Of a stretch of DNA of 64,000 nucleotides, positions 17,826 to 28,136 are shown piece after piece (positions within the stretch are counted from its first letter, which is position 1; every line of letters starts with the position of its first letter). Below the pieces are notes generated by a model, which worked only from the letters and a program-made list of their open reading frames with translations, did no database searches and was not told the DNA's origin. The stretch lies in contig NZ_CP027783.1 in NCBI RefSeq assembly GCF_003795125.1, forward strand, positions 2,265,168-2,329,167, in the 5' to 3' direction. Source of the stretch: Tetragenococcus osmophilus (GTDB taxonomy: Bacteria > Bacillota > Bacilli > Lactobacillales > Enterococcaceae). A program made the translations under genes and the position numbers.

Positions 17826-18773
17826 TTGTTAGAAGCTTATTTAAATATTTTAGTCATATTCTTATTAATGTTTGTCGGATATGTATTATCTTATAGACAA
17901 TGGTTTTCCAATCATACCGCAGATGTGTTTTCAAAGTTAGTATTAAACTTAGCTCTACCGTTTAATATGTTCTTAACGATAACCTCTAGATTTTCTAAAG
18001 AAGAATTTCTAAATCTTTTTCAAGGAATGATTATCCCCATCCTTTCGATGCTTTTAACAATGGTTGTAAGTATCGGTTATCGTCGTATTTTTCATGTTAA
18101 AGAAGGTCGTAAGGGAATTTTTACAACCATTTTTACCTGTTCAAATACTATCTTTATAGGCTTACCGATTAATTTAGCTATATTTGGTGAAAAAGCAGTG
18201 CCCTATGTTTTACTCTATTACATTATCAACACTACGATCTTTTGGACGGTAGGAGTTTATTTCATTGCTCTTGATGATCCTCGAATTAAAGAAGCAACTA
18301 TAACCTTCCACCCTCTAACTGTTTTAAAGAAAATTTTCTCCCCAGCTTTATTGGGCTTTTTAATTGGTTTGGGTTGGATGTTGTTAAACATGAAAATTCC
18401 AGAATTTTTAGCTGATTTTGGTACTTATCTAGCAAATTTAACGACTCCTTTATCAATGTTTATTATAGGAATTATCATTTACTTCCACGGTATTAAAAAT
18501 CTCAAACTAAATAAAGATATTATCGGTGTATTATTGGGCCGCTATGTGTTTTCTCCTCTAATTGTTTGGGGGCTAGGCCAATGGATTAGTGTTCCTACTT
18601 TAATGTTACAAGTCTTTATCATCCAAGCAGCTATGCCAGTACAAAATTCGATTCCTATTCTTGCTCGTAGTTATCATGCAGATGAAGGATTTGCGGCTTC
18701 TAGTTTAGGCTATTCGGTCTTATTATATCTTCTTTATATTCCTTTCTTATTAAAACTTATTTATATGGTTTAA
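17826..18773 (+). CDS. AEC-family (auxin efflux carrier-like) transporter
   Basis: 315 residues, about ten hydrophobic segments. Family features are the NLALPFNMFLTI segment in the first bundle, FTCSNTIFIGLPI, and the symmetric C-terminal bundle with LTTPLSMFIIGI and QAAMPVQNSIPILARSY (the crossover proline region). The start is TTG 17826, 11 nt after AGGAGG; no closer in-frame start exists. AEC proteins export or take up small organic acids such as malate; the substrate is not evident. A second, different AEC gene lies at 44359-45273. Confidence 0.87.
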   Translation: MLEAYLNILVIFLLMFVGYVLSYRQWFSNHTADVFSKLVLNLALPFNMFLTITSRFSKEEFLNLFQGMIIPILSMLLTMVVSIGYRRIFHVKEGRKGIFTTIFTCSNTIFIGLPINLAIFGEKAVPYVLLYYIINTTIFWTVGVYFIALDDPRIKEATITFHPLTVLKKIFSPALLGFLIGLGWMLLNMKIPEFLADFGTYLANLTTPLSMFIIGIIIYFHGIKNLKLNKDIIGVLLGRYVFSPLIVWGLGQWISVPTLMLQVFIIQAAMPVQNSIPILARSYHADEGFAASSLGYSVLLYLLYIPFLLKLIYMV

Positions 18774-18818
18774 AAAAACCAGTAAAATCAGCTGAATCAC
18801 CGATTTTACTGGTTTTTT
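18773..18818. terminator. Bidirectional terminator between AEC gene and glyS
   Basis: Perfect 17-bp stem (18773-18789 with 18802-18818) containing ACCAGTAAAATC, 12-nt loop, A-tract and T-tract on the two sides, between two convergent genes. Confidence 0.9.
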
Positions 18819-18821
18819 AGT

Positions 18822-20891
18822 TTATTTTGTTACTAAGTCATTTAAACTTGCCACAGCGAATGCCATTTTAGTAATTTTTCTTAGTTGAGCTAAACGGTTG
18901 TTACGTAGTTTTTCATCTTCTGTCATAACCATCGTTTGATCAAAGTAATCTTCTATCAAAGGTCTTAGACTTGTTAAAGCTTGATAGTTTTCTTCAACCG
19001 TTCGTACTGCAAATTGATCTTCAATATCTTTAACTGCTTGATATAAATTTTGTTCTGTTTCATTTTCAAATAGCGCAGGATCAACTTCATTTTCGCTATT
19101 GTCTTTTTGACCTAAGTTCATCACACGAGTCAAAGCTTCAATGGAAGACTTAAAGTCTTTATCATTTAAGTGCTGAGCTAATGTATTCGCTGCTTCAAGT
19201 AATTGATGAATATCTTCTTGATCGGCATCAATGACTGCATCAATGATGTCGTAGCGATGTTTTTGTGCCAATAAAAATTGTCGCAAGCGTCCTTTTAAGA
19301 AATTGCGCACTTCAGCTGCTTGATCTGCTAATTGCGTTCCATAAAGAGCTTCATTTTGGTTAATTGTACTCATAATTTTATCTTGTAACTCTTTGAATGG
19401 AAATGGCCACTGTTTATTGGCTAGGATCCGTACAATTCCGTAAGTTTGCCGTCTTAGAGCATAAGGATCACTAGAACTCTTAGGTTTAAGCCCAGCAGCG
19501 AAAAAGGTCAGTACGCTATCTAACTTATCTGCAATTGCCAAGACAGCCCCAATATTGGAAACCGGGAGCTCACCTTCACTAGCCGTAGGCAAGTAGTGTT
19601 CGCGAATGGCTTGTGCTATATCTGGTTTTTCACCTTGTATTAAAGCGTATTTTTCACCCATTACTCCCTGTAATTCAGGAAATTCATCGACCATATTGGT
19701 AACTAAATCAAATTTATAAATTTCTGCTGCTCGTTGCAAATCAGCCAACTCTTCAGCGGATAATCCTACATATTTTCCGATAATGCGAGAAATTACTTGC
19801 ACACGTTGCATTTTTTCATACATTGATCCAATTTTTTCATGAAAAGCTACGCTCTTTAATTTTTCCACACATTCATCGATACTTATCTTTTGATCTTCTT
19901 GATAAAAGAATTCCCCATCTTCCAAACGAGCGACTAAAACTTTTTCATTTCCTTGGATCACATTTTCGATTTTCGTTTGATTGCCATTTCGAACCGAAAT
20001 GAAATGAGGTAAAAGTTCTCCCTTTGGTGTTTTCACATCAAAATAGCGTTGATGTTCTTTCATAGAAGTAATTAACACCTCATCTGGTAATTGTAAATAC
20101 CTGTCCGCAAAATCCCCCACAAAAGCTGTCGGATATTCTACCAAATTATTTACTTCTGCTAACAAATCTTCATCCATATCAATTTGCCAGTTATTTTCTT
20201 GAGCGATGGTTTGAATTTGATCCGTTATCATTTCTTTTCTTTTAAAATGATTGGCTATTACGTATTGTTCTGCCAAACGTTGTTCGTATACATCTGCATT
20301 TTCTATCGCTACAGGATTTCCTAAAAAACGATGTCCATAGGTCATACGATCTGTCGTAACATCTAAAATCTTGAACGGAATAATTTGGTCACCAAGTAAA
20401 GCGACTAACCAACGAATAGGACGAATATATTCAAAATCATATTTATTCCAATGCATTGTTACCGGAAAAGTTAAGCTCGTAATCACTTCCTTTAGCCCGG
20501 GTAAAACATCGATCGCTTTTTTTCCGATCGTTTGTTTTGTTACATAAACATACTCTGTGTCTTTGATTGTTTTAAAATAAATATCATCTGTACTTAATCC
20601 TTGACCGCGTACAAAACCTTGCGCTGCTTTGCTCCAGTTCCCCTCTTCATCGAGTGCAATTTTTTTTGCTGGGCCTTTAATTTCTTCTTCTGTGTCTTCT
20701 TGTTTTTCTGCTAAATCTTGTACTTGAAAGGCTAAACGTCTAGGAGTAGAAAAAGTATTTATTTGTGTAAAAGTTAAATGATTTTCTTCTAGAAATTGTT
20801 TAGTTTTTTCTTCCAATTGTAAAACACTTGGCTCGACCACATAAGCTGGTATCTCTTCTAACCCGATTTCAACTAATAAGTTTTCCGCCAT
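18822..20891 (-). CDS. glyS: Glycyl-tRNA synthetase beta subunit
   Basis: 689 residues, the normal size. It starts [18 protein letters not shown], the family N terminus, has the HD-like SMYEKMQR and [27 protein letters not shown] segments and ends in the anticodon-binding DALR-like domain ([19 protein letters not shown]). With GlyQ it forms the alpha2beta2 enzyme that charges tRNA-Gly; beta supplies most tRNA contacts. Its start codon directly follows the glyQ stop (20892), so translation is coupled. It ends at the shared bidirectional hairpin. Confidence 0.97.
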   Translation of the reverse strand: MAENLLVEIGLEEIPAYVVEPSVLQLEEKTKQFLEENHLTFTQINTFSTPRRLAFQVQDLAEKQEDTEEEIKGPAKKIALDEEGNWSKAAQGFVRGQGLSTDDIYFKTIKDTEYVYVTKQTIGKKAIDVLPGLKEVITSLTFPVTMHWNKYDFEYIRPIRWLVALLGDQIIPFKILDVTTDRMTYGHRFLGNPVAIENADVYEQRLAEQYVIANHFKRKEMITDQIQTIAQENNWQIDMDEDLLAEVNNLVEYPTAFVGDFADRYLQLPDEVLITSMKEHQRYFDVKTPKGELLPHFISVRNGNQTKIENVIQGNEKVLVARLEDGEFFYQEDQKISIDECVEKLKSVAFHEKIGSMYEKMQRVQVISRIIGKYVGLSAEELADLQRAAEIYKFDLVTNMVDEFPELQGVMGEKYALIQGEKPDIAQAIREHYLPTASEGELPVSNIGAVLAIADKLDSVLTFFAAGLKPKSSSDPYALRRQTYGIVRILANKQWPFPFKELQDKIMSTINQNEALYGTQLADQAAEVRNFLKGRLRQFLLAQKHRYDIIDAVIDADQEDIHQLLEAANTLAQHLNDKDFKSSIEALTRVMNLGQKDNSENEVDPALFENETEQNLYQAVKDIEDQFAVRTVEENYQALTSLRPLIEDYFDQTMVMTEDEKLRNNRLAQLRKITKMAFAVASLNDLVTK

Positions 20892-21806
20892 TTAGTCTTC
20901 CTCCTTCAACAATTTTTCCGCTTGCGCACGATCCAATAAAGGGTAGCCTAACTTTTTACGTTCAGCAACAAATAATTTAGCTACTTCTTTTGCCATATTA
21001 CGGATACGTGCTAAGTAGCCTGCCCTTTCTGTTACTGAAACTGCGCCTCTAGCATCCAATAAATTAAATGTATGACTACATTTTAAAATATAATCATAAG
21101 CTGGATGTACAAGATTTTCTGCTATACAACGTTGCGCTTCATGCTCAAACTTGTCAAAGTTTTCTAAAAGCATGTCTTGATCACTTATATCAAAAGAGTA
21201 ACGAGAATGTTCGTACTCAGGCTGTTTAAAGATTTCACCGTATTTGATGCCTTGCGTCCATTCTAAATCAAAAACGTTATCTACTTCTTGGATATAAGAA
21301 GCCAAGCGTTCTAGACCGTAAGTTAATTCTGCCGTAACTGGATAACAAGCTAGGCCTCCTACTTGTTGGAAATACGTAAACTGCGTAATTTCCATACCAT
21401 CTAGCCAAACTTCCCAGCCAATACCTGCACAACCCATAGATGGGTTTTCCCAGTTATCTTCCACAAAACGAATATCGTGTTCTAAAGGATCGATACCGAG
21501 TAAAGTCAAGCTATTTAAATAAAGATCTTGAATATTTTCTGGAGAAGGCTTCATCACCACTTGTAATTGATGATGTTGATACAAACGGTTCGGGTTTTCG
21601 CCATAGCGGCCATCAGCTGGACGTCGAGAAGGCTCAACATAACAAGCATTCCAAGGCTCTGGCCCAATTGCTCGCAAAATCGTATACGGGCTCATCGTTC
21701 CTGCTCCTTTTTCGGTATCATAAGCTTGCATGATCATACAGCCCTGATCAGACCAGTATTGTTGTAAACGTAAAATCATTTCTTGTAGCGTTACTTTTTT
21801 TGTCAT
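20892..21806 (-). CDS. glyQ: Glycyl-tRNA synthetase alpha subunit
   Basis: 304 residues. Class II catalytic subunit: [57 protein letters not shown] (motif 2 region) and [23 protein letters not shown] (glycine pocket). Binds ATP and glycine to make glycyl-adenylate. ATG 21806 has AAAGGAG 8 nt upstream. Expression is controlled by the T-box leader immediately upstream. Confidence 0.97.
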   Translation of the reverse strand: MTKKVTLQEMILRLQQYWSDQGCMIMQAYDTEKGAGTMSPYTILRAIGPEPWNACYVEPSRRPADGRYGENPNRLYQHHQLQVVMKPSPENIQDLYLNSLTLLGIDPLEHDIRFVEDNWENPSMGCAGIGWEVWLDGMEITQFTYFQQVGGLACYPVTAELTYGLERLASYIQEVDNVFDLEWTQGIKYGEIFKQPEYEHSRYSFDISDQDMLLENFDKFEHEAQRCIAENLVHPAYDYILKCSHTFNLLDARGAVSVTERAGYLARIRNMAKEVAKLFVAERKKLGYPLLDRAQAEKLLKEED

Positions 21807-21832
21807 ACAGTGACTCCTTTCAAATTTTCCAT

Positions 21833-22041
21833 AAAAAAATCCCTATATTTATACACTTCTCTGTACAAATATAGGGACGAATACTTCGCGGTTCCACCCT
21901 ACTTCCGATAAATATCGGCAGCTTTTTATTTGTGCTCACTTATGCCTATGGTTAAAGCTCTTCTATTTGGCTCTCACTCTCCCAAACTCGCTAAAAAAAA
22001 GATTTACTTTTCCTTTAAAAGATCTTTGCACTTATTTTATT
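21833..22041 (-). promoter_or_regulatory. T-box riboswitch leader of glyQS
   Basis: The T-box sequence GGGTGGAACCGCG is at 21899-21887 on the minus strand. It is followed by a terminator stem (TCCCTATATTT at 21877-21867 with its complement at 21850-21840) and a U-run. Stem I lies at about 22020-21930, closed by GTGC/GCAC. A GGC triplet at 21946-21944 on its 3' side, 12 nt before the closing GCAC, is a fitting glycine specifier, though I assign it by position only. Uncharged tRNA-Gly would stabilise the antiterminator. Confidence 0.92.
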
Positions 22042-22047
22042 AATACC

Positions 22048-22077
22048 ATCATAGTTGTAAAAGGACTCATTTGTCAA
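22048..22077 (-). promoter_or_regulatory. glyQS promoter
   Basis: Minus strand TTGACA (22077-22072), 18-bp spacer, TATGAT (22053-22048); transcription would begin just before T-box stem I. Confidence 0.8.
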
Positions 22078-22110
22078 ATGAAAAATAAAACTTTCTGAAA
22101 AATTTTTTCT

Positions 22111-22878
22111 TTATTTCGATTTTAAAACGTCACCCCAACGATGCATCTGATCAATAAATTTCTTACTTTTTAAATTTAATCCCACATATTCTTCATATAA
22201 TTGATCAATGGTTTGCCGAATGGCGTTTTTGGTTTCATCTTTTAGTTCAATAGAATGAATTTTATCATAAGAGATATGAGAAAAAAGACGAATAAAATGA
22301 ACCGCTCGAGGATCTGCGTGGTAACGATGAAAATCCCGGTCCCAATGTTGCTGGCATAAAATACCGTTATATTTAGAAGAAAAATCAAATTTCCCTTGCG
22401 TGCGACCACAAACCGCGCATTCTCGCCAGTTAATAGTAATACCAAAACGTTGTAAAATCTGAACTTCAAAAATATTCGTCAAAATTTGACCATCAATTCC
22501 TTGGTCCAACATTTCTAAGGCTTGATATAAAAAAGTATATAGATGAGGATCGTAAACTTTATCTTCAATTGCTGCATCCGCTAAATTCATGATATAAGTT
22601 GCATACCCAGCAGCAAAAATATCTTCTTGAATGTGTGTAAAGGGATGAATATACTTGGCACTATTTAAAAAAGATAGACCTTCACTATTTAATTTCCCAA
22701 TATAAGTTGCTTGCGTATAAGGTAAGATTGCTGGCGTTAAAGGATTATTTTTCCGATGGGCTCCTTTAACATAAAACATTAACTTTCCACTAGATTCGGT
22801 AAAGATTTTGACCAGCATATCTTTTTCTTTGTGATCTTTACGAAATAAGATAATCCCTTTCGTTTCTGCTTGGTTCAT
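22111..22878 (-). CDS. recO: DNA repair protein RecO
   Basis: 255 residues. An N-terminal OB fold (TKGIILFRKDHKEKDMLVKIFTE, then KGAHRKNN) is followed by a helical domain with a four-Cys/His zinc module (CAVCGRTQGKFDFSSKY ... CQQH). RecO loads RecA with RecR and anneals single strands in the RecFOR pathway. ATG 22878 has AAAGGAGATGGG upstream. Last gene of the era cluster on this strand; glyQS has its own promoter downstream. Confidence 0.95.
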   Translation of the reverse strand: MNQAETKGIILFRKDHKEKDMLVKIFTESSGKLMFYVKGAHRKNNPLTPAILPYTQATYIGKLNSEGLSFLNSAKYIHPFTHIQEDIFAAGYATYIMNLADAAIEDKVYDPHLYTFLYQALEMLDQGIDGQILTNIFEVQILQRFGITINWRECAVCGRTQGKFDFSSKYNGILCQQHWDRDFHRYHADPRAVHFIRLFSHISYDKIHSIELKDETKNAIRQTIDQLYEEYVGLNLKSKKFIDQMHRWGDVLKSK

Positions 22879-22903
22879 ATACCCATCTCCTTTGAATAAA
22901 AGG

Positions 22904-23803
22904 CTAGAATGTTTCTTTTTTGTAACCGAAATTATTTAAAGACTGTTGCCTATCACGCCAATCTTTTTGAACCTTTACCCAGAGTTCAAGATACACTTTA
23001 TCTCCTAGCATTTTTTCTATATCTTGACGAGCTTTTGTGCCAATATGTTTAAGCATTTGCCCGCCTTTACCAATAATAATACCTTTTTGACTATCCCGTT
23101 CAACAAAAATCGTAGCTTGAATATGAATTTTGTCATTTTCGTCTCGCGAGACAGCATCGATCAGTACAGCTACTGAGTGGGGAATTTCTTCGCGGGTTAA
23201 AAGTAATACTTTTTCTCGAATAAACTCAGCCACAATAAAATACTCAGGATGATCGGTAATTTGTTCATCAGGGAAATATTGCGGACCTGCTGGCATTTGG
23301 TCTTCTAATAATTGTGTTAATGTTTCAAAATTATTTCCTTGAGTCGCTGAAACAGGAACAACTTCTGCAAATGACATTTGCTCAGAATAATCTTGAATTA
23401 CTGGCAATAAGTCATCCGGATGAATTTTATCAATTTTATTAACGACTAAATAGACCGGAACGGAAAGTTTTTGCAACCGTTCCATAATCAAATTATCTCC
23501 TTTACCACGCTTTTCATCCGCACTAATCATAAATAATACAGCTTCTACTTCTTGTAAGGCATCATAGGCCTCGTTGACCATATAGTCGCCCAAACGATGT
23601 TGAGGTTTATGTATCCCCGGCGTATCAATAAAAACAATCTGCGTATCTTCTGTGGTATATACTCCTTGAATTTTATTGCGTGTTGTTTGAGCTTTATCAC
23701 TCATAATAGCAATTTTTTGTCCTACAACACGATTTAATAAAGTTGACTTCCCTACATTGGGACGACCTACAATGGCAACAAATCCAGACTTATGCTCTGT
23801 CAT
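22904..23803 (-). CDS. era: GTPase Era
   Basis: 299 residues. GTPase motifs: G1 GRPNVGKS (13-20), G3 DTPG (60-63), G4 NKID (122-125), G5 SATQ. The C-terminal KH domain has [14 protein letters not shown]. Era binds the 3' end of 16S rRNA during 30S assembly. It lies between dgkA and recO, 17 and 25 nt away, in the conserved order. The cdd gene found between dgkA and era in many Firmicutes is absent. Confidence 0.97.
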   Translation of the reverse strand: MTEHKSGFVAIVGRPNVGKSTLLNRVVGQKIAIMSDKAQTTRNKIQGVYTTEDTQIVFIDTPGIHKPQHRLGDYMVNEAYDALQEVEAVLFMISADEKRGKGDNLIMERLQKLSVPVYLVVNKIDKIHPDDLLPVIQDYSEQMSFAEVVPVSATQGNNFETLTQLLEDQMPAGPQYFPDEQITDHPEYFIVAEFIREKVLLLTREEIPHSVAVLIDAVSRDENDKIHIQATIFVERDSQKGIIIGKGGQMLKHIGTKARQDIEKMLGDKVYLELWVKVQKDWRDRQQSLNNFGYKKETF

Positions 23804-23820
23804 TTCCTATTTCCTCTCTT

Positions 23821-24228
23821 CTAATATAAAATCAATTGATAAATTTTTGGCAAAAAAATGAGCGCACCAACGACTACCGAAAAAATGGTAGTAAGTAAAA
23901 CGGCACCTGCTGCAATATCTTTTACTTTTTTTCCTAATGGATGAAAATGTTTATCTGTCATCATATCCACAATATTCTCACAAACCGTATTTACCATTTC
24001 CATTGCAAGTATCAAAAAAATACATAACCCAATCCAACACCATTCAAAACGATTGAGTTGTACCACGAAACCTAAAATAACAACTAAAAACGCACAAAAA
24101 ATATGAATTTTCATATTTCGTTCGTCTTTGTATACTGTTCTTAGCCCCGTAAAGGCAAACTCAAATGAATTGACTAAGTTTTTGCTTTTTGTTGTGTTAT
24201 GTTTCTTATCGTTTGAGTCCATAGGCAT
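23821..24228 (-). CDS. dgkA: Diacylglycerol/undecaprenol kinase
   Basis: 135 residues with three membrane segments. DgkA motifs are present: NSFEFAFTGLRTVYKDERNMKIH at the start, then AMEMVNTVCENIVDM (the catalytic Glu-x8-Asn region), HPLGKKVKDIAAGAVLL. In Gram-positives this enzyme phosphorylates undecaprenol, feeding the lipid carrier for the cell wall. The start overlaps the end of ybeY by 23 nt, implying translational coupling. Confidence 0.94.
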   Translation of the reverse strand: MPMDSNDKKHNTTKSKNLVNSFEFAFTGLRTVYKDERNMKIHIFCAFLVVILGFVVQLNRFEWCWIGLCIFLILAMEMVNTVCENIVDMMTDKHFHPLGKKVKDIAAGAVLLTTIFSVVVGALIFLPKIYQLILY

Positions 24229-24685
24229 TTAAAATTTCCTTTTGTAAACCAAACATCACTTTTTCATCTTCAGGAGTCATATGATCGTATCGGTTAATAT
24301 GCAAAAATCCATGTAGTGCTAAAAACCCGACCTCACGTTCATAGCTATGTCCATATTCTTTTGCTTGCTCTTGGGCCTTTTCAATGGAAATCATAATATC
24401 GCCTAATTCATTGGGAAGACCCTCCCACTCTTCTTCAGCAAAGAAGATAGGCAATTCTTCTTCTCCTTCATCTTCGATCGCAAAACTAATGACATCTGTC
24501 GGAGCATCCTTATCGCGATAATCGCGATTAATCTCTTGAATGCCTTGGTTATCCATAAATGTAACTGACATTTCCGTATTTTCTGGAAGTTTTAGATAGT
24601 CTGCTGCAAACTGCAGCAGCTCTTCGATCTTAGACATTTCTTCTTTCGTTACTTGTTTTGTATCGTCAATAAAAGTGATTTCCAC
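24206..24685 (-). CDS. ybeY: Endoribonuclease YbeY (rRNA maturation factor)
   Basis: 159 residues. The zinc triad is H125, H129 and H135 in HGFLHINRYDH. Most YbeY proteins read HGxLHLxGYDH, so the Gly before Tyr is Arg here while the three His are kept. DxxTDVISFAI is present. It matures 16S rRNA 3' ends and acts in ribosome quality control. The start is GTG 24685, overlapping the pgpH stop by one base (TAGTG). Confidence 0.95.
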   Translation of the reverse strand: MEITFIDDTKQVTKEEMSKIEELLQFAADYLKLPENTEMSVTFMDNQGIQEINRDYRDKDAPTDVISFAIEDEGEEELPIFFAEEEWEGLPNELGDIMISIEKAQEQAKEYGHSYEREVGFLALHGFLHINRYDHMTPEDEKVMFGLQKEILNAYGLKR

Positions 24686-26886
24686 TATTGCCCACTTCTT
24701 TCTTGTTCTTCTTTCATTTTTTCAGCTTCAGATTTCATTTTAGGATATTTGATTCTTGAATGGAAAGTGCTACACAAACCATTAATAAGGGATTTTTTTA
24801 TAATTTTTAGTTCTTTTAACGTTAATTGCGTATCATCTAACTGGCCATCGAGCATGCGATCTGTTATTAAATTAGAAACAAACTCATCAATTTTTTCATT
24901 CGTTGGATTTTCCATCGCCCGAACTGCCGCTTCACAACTATCAGCTATACTAACAACACCTGCTTCTCTTGTTTGCGGGTTTGGTCCTGGATATCGAAAT
25001 TCCTCTTCCGTTACTTCAGAATTACGTTCTTTTGCTTTAGAGTAAAAGAACTTCATTAACGTTGTGCCATGATGTTGCTGACAAATATCAATAACCATTT
25101 GCGGCATCTTTTCTTGTTCCAAAACTTTTACACCATCGGTCACATGTCCAAAAATTATTTGTTTACTATCTTCAGGCAACAAAAAGTTATGCGGATTTTC
25201 AGCCCCTTGAGGCAAATTTTCAACAAAGAAATTCGCATGCTTTAATTTTCCAATATCATGATAATAACAAGCGACTCGTGTTAATAAAGTATTCCCACCA
25301 ATTTCAGCTACGGCATTGGCACTTAAATTAGCAACCATCATACTATGATGGTAAGTTCCTGGAGCTTCTTCTAATAATTTTTTCAATAACGTGTGATTCG
25401 GGTTGCTTAATTCATTTAAAACAATATCGCTATCATCAGTGATCATCAATTCGATAAATTGATACAACCCAACACCCATTAGTAAAGACAACACGCTACC
25501 AGTTAAACTACAAGCCAATGCGATCCAAGTCTGACTATCAGCGAAGTTTACCCCTTGCAATACAAATATTGTAAGACTTATCAAAAATGGAAAAACGACA
25601 ATCCATAGCATCGACTGCTTTCCTTGATGTGAAATTCGTCTTCTTGGAAGTAGTGTTCCCATTAATCCCGAAAACATATATGAGAGCAAAATAATAGGTA
25701 AAACGTTCGTTCCAGCAGCTTCATAAAAAATAAAGGCAGCTAATACAACTTGAAAAGCAGCAGCTAAAATACCTGAACGTCGGTTAACAAACAAATTTAA
25801 AACTACTGGAATAAAAGCCGCTGGGAAAAAGAGTGGAATGTAAGCCATCGCTTCTGTTTGAAACAGTTGAAAAAATTTCATAAACAAAAGACTTAAGGTC
25901 ATTGCCACTACATAAAAGACTACTTGATTTTCTCGTTTATCTTTATTTTTTACAGAATGTGTAAAGTAGTACAATACAGCTATTTGTAATAAAGCGACTA
26001 AAATAATCGCGATAAAAGGAAAGAAAGATTGAGACTGTTCGGTCATTCCTAAGACATTAAGCTTTTGAATAGCATTAGAATCAATTTGAGAGCCTTCCCG
26101 TACAATAATCTCCCCTTGGTAAATCATGACTGGCTGCACAGAGTCCTCTGCTTCTTGTCTTAATTCCTCTGTTCTTTGTTCATTTAAGAAGGTATTTACG
26201 ACAATAACTTCATTCATTAAATCAGACACTGCTTCTTTTTGCTCATTTGATATATCAAGCGTTTCAACTTGTTCTTGTGCATCCTGTCGGGCCGTATTCA
26301 AATCAGCTTGACGCACTTGTTCAGTCATTCTTTGCTCTACGATATCCAAAGTTTCCTCTTGAACTTGTGTTAATTCTTCTTGCTCCAAAGAAAAAACAAT
26401 CCGATAAAAGTTGCGAGGAATCTGTTGGTAGAAGCTTATTTCTTCCTCTTCTGTTTGTTCTATTTCTTCATTCATTGCAGCCACTTTTTCATCCTCTGTC
26501 ACTTCTTCGACAGCATCATCATCAGTAGCTTCTTCTCTGCGCCTTTCGTTTTCTTCTGCACTATCGTCTCTCACTTTTTCTACCATATCAAATAAACGGT
26601 TCACAAGTTGCTGTTGCTCACTAGCTATTTCCTCTTGATAGGTATACTCAGGACCTACAGCTTCGGCAGCTAACTCTTGTTTTTGTTGAGTTGCAGGTGT
26701 ATCTTCTATGGTTTTATTCGCCCGAATATTTTCTTCTGCCACTTGACCTTCTCTATAGTTAGTATCAGTTTGATGCACACTAGAATAAAGAATCCCACTT
26801 GTGATCAAAAAAAAGAGCAGCAATAGAACTGGGAGAAAATACCTTCCCATTTTGTTTTTTAAGCGTGTTAAGGGTCTAATGATCAT
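24685..26886 (-). CDS. pgpH: PgpH/YqfF-family cyclic-di-AMP phosphodiesterase (7TM-HD)
   Basis: About 733 residues from ATG 26886 (AAGGA 5 nt upstream); an in-frame start at 26919 lacks a site. An N-terminal membrane anchor is followed by a large extracellular Glu-rich 7TMR-HD domain, about seven membrane segments, and a cytoplasmic HD domain: GTYHHSMMVANLS, CYYHDIGKLKH (HD at the core), FGHVTDGVKV, QQHHGTTL, ADSCEAAVRA. PgpH degrades c-di-AMP, which controls potassium and osmolyte balance. The extracellular part is unusually acidic. First of pgpH-ybeY-dgkA-era-recO, after phoH. Confidence 0.93.
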   Translation of the reverse strand: MIIRPLTRLKNKMGRYFLPVLLLLFFLITSGILYSSVHQTDTNYREGQVAEENIRANKTIEDTPATQQKQELAAEAVGPEYTYQEEIASEQQQLVNRLFDMVEKVRDDSAEENERRREEATDDDAVEEVTEDEKVAAMNEEIEQTEEEEISFYQQIPRNFYRIVFSLEQEELTQVQEETLDIVEQRMTEQVRQADLNTARQDAQEQVETLDISNEQKEAVSDLMNEVIVVNTFLNEQRTEELRQEAEDSVQPVMIYQGEIIVREGSQIDSNAIQKLNVLGMTEQSQSFFPFIAIILVALLQIAVLYYFTHSVKNKDKRENQVVFYVVAMTLSLLFMKFFQLFQTEAMAYIPLFFPAAFIPVVLNLFVNRRSGILAAAFQVVLAAFIFYEAAGTNVLPIILLSYMFSGLMGTLLPRRRISHQGKQSMLWIVVFPFLISLTIFVLQGVNFADSQTWIALACSLTGSVLSLLMGVGLYQFIELMITDDSDIVLNELSNPNHTLLKKLLEEAPGTYHHSMMVANLSANAVAEIGGNTLLTRVACYYHDIGKLKHANFFVENLPQGAENPHNFLLPEDSKQIIFGHVTDGVKVLEQEKMPQMVIDICQQHHGTTLMKFFYSKAKERNSEVTEEEFRYPGPNPQTREAGVVSIADSCEAAVRAMENPTNEKIDEFVSNLITDRMLDGQLDDTQLTLKELKIIKKSLINGLCSTFHSRIKYPKMKSEAEKMKEEQERSGQ

Positions 26887-26942
26887 ACATTTCCTTCCTC
26901 TCCAATTGTTTTTCAACAACTCGAGGTTTTAGGGTATTCCTT

Positions 26943-27902
26943 TTAATTTTTCTGCTCGTAAGCTGCAATAATTTGTGCTACAACTGGATGTCTTACCACA
27001 TCATTCGCATCAAAATGAACAAAGGCAATATCTTTTACATTACTTAAAGTTTTCTTTGCGTCCACTAAACCACTTGTTGCTCCTTTAGGTAAATCAATTT
27101 GACTAATATCCCCATTAACAATCATTTTAGAATGAAACCCTAATCGAGTTAAAAACATCTTCATTTGTGCTATTGTGGTATTTTGTGCTTCATCCAAAAT
27201 AACAAAAGCATCATCCAATGTACGTCCTCGCATATAAGCTAAAGGAGCAATCTCAACAACCCCACGTTCCATTAAACGGTTGGTATGTTCTACACCAAAG
27301 ATTTGATAAAGCGCGTCATATACCGGTCGCAAATAAGGATCGACTTTTTCTTTTAAATCACCAGGCAAAAAGCCAAGACTCTCGCCAGCTTCAACAGCTG
27401 GTCTAGTCAAAATAATACGTTTGACTGATCCTTTTTTTAAAGCATTTATTGCTAAAACAACGGCCAAAAAAGTCTTCCCAGTTCCTGCTGGGCCAATACC
27501 AAAGGTCACCGCACGTTTATTTATCGTGTCTATATATTCTTTTTGTCCTAAATTTTTTGGCCGAATGGAATGACCATTATAGTCTTTAATGATTTCTTCT
27601 TCATACATTTCAATAAATGAAGATAAGGCACCTTGTTTAGCTAAGTTTAAGGCAGAAACGACATCAGGGGTTGCAATCTGAATACCTCGGTTAATCAATT
27701 CTTGCAAAGACTGTAGAATATCAATAACTAAGGTGCCATCTTCTTGACTTCCTTGAACTTGAATTGTTTCTCCCCGAGCATGTATTCTTGTATTGGTTGC
27801 CTCTTCTATTAACTTTACATGCTTATCATGTGTACCCAATAGCAAATCCATATCTTGTGGTTGCGTTACTTTTAATTCAAAAGACGTAAAATCTTCCGTC
27901 AA
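26943..27902 (-). CDS. phoH: PhoH-like ATPase (YbeZ)
   Basis: About 319 residues. The P-loop GPAGTGKT is near residue 136, VILDEAQNTT is the Walker B/DEAQ motif, and LTRPAVEAGESLGFLPGDL is the PhoH signature. An N-terminal KH-like region precedes it. I choose TTG 27902 as start: AAAAGGAG is 8 nt upstream, while the in-frame TTG at 27935 has none. PhoH partners YbeY in RNA metabolism, and the two genes lie in the same cluster here. Confidence 0.93.
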   Translation of the reverse strand: MTEDFTSFELKVTQPQDMDLLLGTHDKHVKLIEEATNTRIHARGETIQVQGSQEDGTLVIDILQSLQELINRGIQIATPDVVSALNLAKQGALSSFIEMYEEEIIKDYNGHSIRPKNLGQKEYIDTINKRAVTFGIGPAGTGKTFLAVVLAINALKKGSVKRIILTRPAVEAGESLGFLPGDLKEKVDPYLRPVYDALYQIFGVEHTNRLMERGVVEIAPLAYMRGRTLDDAFVILDEAQNTTIAQMKMFLTRLGFHSKMIVNGDISQIDLPKGATSGLVDAKKTLSNVKDIAFVHFDANDVVRHPVVAQIIAAYEQKN

Positions 27903-28085
27903 AAAACTCGCTCCTTTTATTGCAGCGAACAACAATGCTCTATTCTCATAAAGAATTTTATTTTCTCGCTGCTTTTCTTACGTTTAATTATCTATCTTCA
28001 CTATCAACTAGGAAGAAGTCGCAATCTTACTATCACATAATACCATAGAAAATTCAAAAGAAAAATTGCTTTTATTTAAGATAAA

Positions 28086-28136
28086 CAAATAAAGCTGCTG
28101 TAAGCACTTTGTTAAGTGTCACAACAGCTTTTATTT
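28086..28136 (-). terminator. yqeY terminator
   Basis: Minus-strand stem AAAAGCTGTTGTGACACTT with TTACAGCAGCTTT around a short loop and with internal mismatches; T-rich tail TTTATTTG. It begins directly after the yqeY stop. Confidence 0.65.
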
